Part shown: piece after piece, positions 59,601-64,000 of the stretch
How positions within the stretch are numbered: the stretch's first letter is position 1
Layout: each line of letters starts with the position of its first letter
Assembly (NCBI GenBank): GCA_025602915.1
Contig: JAHLJZ010000005.1
Location: forward strand, 186,001-250,000
Length of the DNA: 64,000 bases
Direction: 5' to 3'
Source: Paraphysoderma sedebokerense
Lineage: Eukaryota; Blastocladiomycota; Physodermatomycetes; Physodermatales; Physodermataceae
The notes under the pieces: generated by a model
Told to the model about the DNA's origin: nothing
Databases searched by the model: none
The model's input: the letters and a program-made list of their open reading frames with translations, nothing else
Translations under genes and position numbers: made by a program

Positions 59601-60332
59601 GTATTGCCGCTCACTTGTACAAGGTATGCAAATGTTACCTTTTCATGTATGTATGACGAAAGTCAGCATGACTTAACATTGCTTGCTATATTTAGAAAAA
59701 CAAACGCTGGAAGCAATCTGTCGCCTTGTCGAAGAAGGACAAACTTTTCAAGGATGCTATGGAAACAGCAGCAGAATCCCGCGATACAGAAACTGCTGAA
59801 GATCTTTTGCAATATTTCATCGACAACAACAACAAAGAATGCTTTGCGGCATGTCTTTTCACATGTTATGATCTATTGAGGCCCGATGTTGTCATGGAAA
59901 TTGCCTGGAAAAATGGTTTGACCGACATGGCAATGCCTTACATGATTCAAGTCATGAGAGAATATACATCAAAGGTATGATTGAATGTTTATTTGTATTC
60001 TTTCATTATTGCTCTGAATTTTAACGGGAAATCTTGTTTATTTAGGTTGATCAACTGGAGAAAGCTAATCAAGAACGAAGCAAGAAGGAAGAGGAAAAGG
60101 AAAAGCAAGAATACAGTGAGTTATGATTGTTTTCCTGTAGACGTTGAAGATATTTTCTGACCTTCTGATTCTTTTTTAAGATATGCCAATGATGGCACCC
60201 ACAATGCATGCTCCTTTGATGATTACCGCAGGACCGAGCTCGATGGCTCCGCCAATGGGAATGGGACAAGCACCGATGGGTATGGGTATGGGAATGGGAT
60301 ATGGTAACGTGAATGGGTATCAAGGATATTAG
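53613..60332 (+). CDS. CLTC: clathrin heavy chain
   Basis: Leg of the clathrin triskelion, coating vesicles at the plasma membrane, trans-Golgi network and endosomes. About twenty exons. The N-terminal beta-propeller begins [20 protein letters not shown] and continues [20 protein letters not shown], with [20 protein letters not shown]. The alpha-solenoid legs (seven CHC repeats) run through to HSCGQDLL-type proximal leg text, for example [20 protein letters not shown] and [20 protein letters not shown]. The trimerisation and uncoating end is Met/Pro/Gly-rich ([25 protein letters not shown]). About 1,680 aa, the family length. Intron 1 (53655-54087, 433 nt) is several times longer than other introns in the window. 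Housekeeping and intact. Confidence 0.97.
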
Positions 60333-60831
60333 AAGCAATTCAACTTTATAGGGTTATATCAGTTTGATTTATCATTTATCATGTCATTGATTAAAATTTG
60401 GGATTGGATTTGTCTTTCGTGTTGCCAAGAGAAAGGACTTGTCGGTTCTGCCTGTAGTCATGTGATATTGAGATTTGTTGTCATTTGAGCATATGAGTAG
60501 AGAAACAAAATATATTTTCTCCTTCATTTCTTTCCGATGCTGACATGCTACGTAACGGTGTATCCATTCGCCTAATGTATTTGTATCCTGGAAAGAAATT
60601 TTACGCGCTAGGAAGGAGGAAGTGGCAACCCACTCTTCGTTCCATCTCATCCACATCTCATCATCTTTTCGTCGCACCATTTCTTTTCTATTTTATATCT
60701 CCTTATTTATTTGGATTAGGGTGACTCTTGTTCTCACCACTTGTCCGCTCACACCCGCCTGATACGCTCTCTAACCTCCCCAAACATCAACCAAGCACGG
60801 AAGTTCGATGCTCTGAAAATGGCATAGTGCT
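60333..60831. other. intergenic: clathrin 3' end and promoter of the MTFR-like gene
   Basis: About 500 bases. The frame open on the minus strand (60384-60680) carries no motif. Nothing else seen. Confidence 0.4.
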
Positions 60832-62553
60832 ATGGGAAAACCAAAATTCAAAGATAGTGCTCTCATTCTAAGTAACACCCCTACAAAACCATTCCATTTA
60901 CCCTCACATACATCCCTTAACGATATCTCCGAAATGCTGCAACCATCGTCATCTCAAATAGTCGCATCCGGCGCCCAGCCGGGATCATATTTCTCCTCAC
61001 TATTCGGATATGCTAGAACTGCTATATCATTCGTCAGTGGGACAATATCTAACATATTTGGTAGATCTAAGCCGGTATATATATATACTTTCCATTGCCA
61101 TCTCGACTGACTTCTATGATGAATTTCTATGCTTTTCTGTGCCAGCTGACACGTCAATGTATTTCTTTCATTTTTGGCAAAAAAAACACATTGAAGAAGC
61201 GAAAACGAAAAGCAATTCGAAAGAAGCGCAAACATAATCGAAAAACACCGGCGCCAATTAATAAGGAGATATCTTTTGCTACGACGGTATCTGTCATTTC
61301 TAATACTCGACAAAGTCCCAGCATTATCTCCAGGCACGATTCCGGTAGGTTGCACTGAACTGTTATGATTTCTTTGGACGTTGTGTAATTTACTGCTTTA
61401 TTAGCATGTGCAGGTTTCGGCTTCGCCAATCCATATCTACCAGAATTCACTGATTCTTCGAGTGAAAGCTGTACCGTGGGAAGTTATCAATGGAAGGGTC
61501 CTTCGCTAACAGATGCATTAGCATACAATGTCCCCAAGTCACCTCGTATATTGACTCAGACGACACCATTATTAGGTTAGTTGTGGTGGCTGAATTGTCA
61601 GATAATCAGTGTGGCGCTAACTTTGCTTTTGTCTATAGGGTCGAATTCGAGTTCCCCAACAAAGAAACCGGCGCCTGCAGAGGATAAAAAGAAAATAGAA
61701 GCTTTAGAGCAAGAATTAGCAGACTTGAGAAAGCAAATAGCTATGCTCATTCAAAATCGAGAAGTAGATACAACCGAGTTGCAACTGGTCTCATCCCAGC
61801 AATCCAATTCTGGACCGATGTCTGCACCACCCCCTCCTCCTCCACCTCCTCCATTGCCCCCACCACCAAAATTTCATGAAATTAAGATAACGAAATCCAA
61901 CAAGGTAAATTGAAAACTGAATAAATGTTACCCTTACATTAAAATAATTCTAGCTATGTTCGCAGATTTCAAACTTAATTCCCGAGGAAAAGAAAGGCTT
62001 ACCGATGCAGGATATACTAAAAGAAATGTCTACGGTGAAATTGCGTAAAGTCGCAAGCACCAGGTTCGTGCCATTTATAAACGTTGTGCCATCGTTTCAT
62101 TCATATTGACAATTGATTTCTTACTTCGCTTCTAGTTCTTCTCGCAAACCAATCAAATCAGTCTCTACCAATCCACAAGACATTATAGCCCAAGCGCTCC
62201 GTAAAAAATTCGCGCGAGTTCATCAAACTTGGGTTGACCAAGAAACTGCCGACGACGAATTGCTTCTGTCTCCCCGTCCTTATACCACTCGGATTCACCC
62301 GTCATCTGTTACACCTTCAAGAGTGTTCTCGTCGTCAAAACCAGCCCCATGTACCCCTCCTTCGCCCAGTTTACGACCCGCCATGCGAGTGAATGACGAA
62401 AACGATGTATCAAAGGCAAAGAAGGAAACAGTAGTGCCATTTGCAGTCAAGTTGCGAAAAGTAGAGAAGAAAGAAAGTGCTGAAGAGCGGAGAGGGTCAG
62501 CAGAGAAGGCAGAACGTATTGACTTCAGGAGTGTTTTAAAGAAGAAGACATGA
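60832..62553 (+). CDS. mitochondrial fission regulator-like protein (MTFR1/MTFR2/MTFR1L family)
   Basis: Five or six exons. The N-terminal part has a hydrophobic segment (SLFGYARTAISFVSGTISNI) and then a very basic stretch (LKKRKRKAIRKKRKHNRK). Then come the MTFR-type motif SLTDALAYN, a coiled coil (KKKIEALEQELADLRKQIAM) and a poly-proline run of nine (PPPPPPPPPLPPPP). A conserved block follows: MQDILKEMSTVKLRKVAST and then QDIIAQALRKKFARVHQ, which matches the family's vLKDmnKVKLRpV..aaLIAeALKKKFA. The tail is basic. In animals these proteins act at mitochondria and promote fission or respiratory function; no catalytic activity is known. The family assignment rests on the C-terminal block and the order of parts. 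Alternative: another proline-rich actin regulator. Confidence 0.65.
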
Positions 62554-62790
62554 CGTTGCATTGTGCAGAGTGAGGGAGGGATGTATATAAAGTGAGAAAA
62601 ATTATGATTTTTGCAGAGCGCTTCATTATTTTTTGTTATTCTTGATCTCTTGGCATATTTGTAGAATTTTTAGTTCATAAACAAAGTTTTGTAGAATCAT
62701 AATTATGAAAAATAATAACTTGGTCGGTTTTGCGGACATTCCGCCACTTCATATTTTAACGCGAAATCAGCATTGCCTGCCTCACTCTCA

Positions 62791-63999
62791 ATGCTATCAT
62801 TATCAAGCGAAATATCGAATTCCCGCCGAAACATCAATTTTGCTGGCAATCTGCAGACGGATGTAGAGATAAAGAGGAACCTCTCTCCATCGGATACAGC
62901 GATTTGCTATCGATTCACCGATGACTTGAAACATCTAAAATTTCGTGTGAAGTTGTGGAAAGTTGAAGATCAACATCGGCTGCCGGGAACCGCAGGTAAA
63001 GAGCACATTCGAAATGCACAATTTAGTAGCAAAGAAAGCAACGACGATGACACTGATCTGCCATCATTTTTGCTCGGCTGGATGATGTGTCTGATGATGG
63101 GCAAACAGTGGGCATGTGCGATCAAGGTTCAGGTACCATACAATCACCAAAACCAGTAGAAATCATGGAATTCACATGGCAAGAAAAGATATTCTGCCCT
63201 ACGTTTGTTACAAATCTATTTCATACACTTGTTTGAACACAGTCTGAATCCAATTTTGCTGCGGCGACAGGGAATTGAAGAAGTACAGCCGACTGAATAA
63301 ATCGCCTACACCTAATGAACGAACGTATTACGAAAAGATTACAGAGCTATTGAGAAAGGGGGATAATTATGAGAGCAGACTGTTAAACAAAAGATCTAAT
63401 GTCGTTGGTCAGTATTTGAAAATTTCGGGCCCACACGGAATCTGAATCTTAATTGTTCGGATCTTGGACTTACTTTATTTATTTCGGTTAAATAGAGCGA
63501 ATCTTGTTTACAGGAATAGATGGTGACGATATCGATGAGTGGAATCTGACAGAGTCCGATAAAGAAAGTCGGTGTCAAAGGGTGAACCCTAAACTGGATA
63601 AGTGTCGACAGATGGTTGTGATGGGACAATTTCCCTCTGCATCGTCAGTGTCAATGGCCATGAATTTTTTATTCTCTAGCTGCTACAAAAATTATAAACT
63701 TATTCTTTTCAATTAATTATAGCAAAGAAAGCGGGAAAGTCGTCAATATTCGACTCTGTCAAATACGCGTCTATGATGGTGGATCAATGGTTATGATGGT
63801 GAGAGAACGACACATTCAGCTCTCTGGGACTGTGTATTGATCATTACGACAGCCAGGGCTCTCTGTTCAGAACACCGCATATAGATTCGAGATTTCAAAT
63901 AATGATATATATGAGTTTTCGATTGAAAATATCTCAGGTTCCTTTACAGAGGACGAATACGAAGAGGAAAGAAAGATTTTCAGTGACATAATGAAATAG
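62791..63999 (+). CDS. hypothetical protein, unrecognised
   Basis: A plus-strand multi-exon gene. The first exon from ATG 62791 reads SRRNINFAGNLQTDVEIKRN then YRFTDDLKHLKFRVKLWKVE. Later exons give LKKYSRLNKSPTPNERTYYE, IDGDDIDEWNLTESDKESRC, KLDKCRQMVVMGQFPSAS, KESGKVVNIRLCQIRVYDGG and a last exon from 63853 with GLSVQNTAYRFEISNNDIYE, ending TAG at 63997-63999. The pieces look like beta-rich domain text (alternating hydrophobics) with an acidic C terminus. The intron between about 63130 and 63270 is unresolved. I recognise no family and see no catalytic or metal motif. The coordinates assume that the last exon ends the gene. Confidence 0.5.
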
Positions 64000-64000
64000 T

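Overview
The window comes from a compact eukaryotic nuclear genome, most likely an early-diverging, zoospore-forming fungus (chytrid, blastoclad or Rozella/aphelid grade). Three things point there. Genes are split by many short introns (about 35-130 nt) with GTANG..YAG borders and lie a few hundred bases apart. Fungal families occur (a Pet127-type mitochondrial RNA protein, 7TM-RGS receptors). The window also carries axoneme and flagellum genes that non-flagellated fungi have lost: CFAP57, DNAAF11, SAXO, IFT20, centrin and a CatSper-like channel. The exact lineage cannot be fixed without a search.

Layout. 0-6.3 kb: the tail of an unknown gene, a cytochrome P450 (-), ribosomal protein eL28 (+) and a secreted proline-rich protein (+). 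6.9-14.7 kb: a CatSper-like cation channel, phosphoacetylglucosamine mutase (UDP-GlcNAc/chitin precursor pathway) and an RFX transcription factor, all +. The RFX upstream region holds three CACGTG cores and two X-box-like sites. 15.4-23 kb: three tandem paralogous 7TM-RGS receptors (+). 23.3-24.3 kb: a 999-bp PIF/Harbinger deletion derivative with perfect 19-bp TIRs and a 3-bp target duplication. 24.4-31.4 kb: a JmjC/zf-4CXXC_R1 chromatin protein (-) and a Pet127-like protein (-). 31.5 kb: a near-perfect X-box between Pet127 and the divergent Glomulin/ALF4/Ybp gene (+). 34.5-39.9 kb: a CUE-AlkB-GRF fusion (-), phytochelatin synthase (-) and ESCRT-III CHMP2B (+). 40.1-53.1 kb: CFAP57 (-), DNAAF11 (+), LRRC40-like (+), SAXO (+), centrin (-) and IFT20 (+), a neighbourhood in which five of six genes have flagellar or basal-body roles. 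53.6-64 kb: clathrin heavy chain (+), a mitochondrial fission regulator-like protein (+) and an unrecognised gene (+).

How the genes may work together. CFAP57 (inner-arm dynein regulation), DNAAF11 (cytoplasmic dynein-arm assembly), IFT20 (intraflagellar transport), centrin (basal body) and SAXO (axonemal microtubule inner protein) would build the zoospore flagellum. The CatSper-like channel could give it calcium control, the 7TM-RGS receptors could feed G-protein signals, and RFX is the known ciliary regulator in animals. That the window groups sensing, motility and its regulator is inference; each family assignment rests on motifs read directly from spliced translations. No virus-like element, CRISPR array or tRNA was seen.
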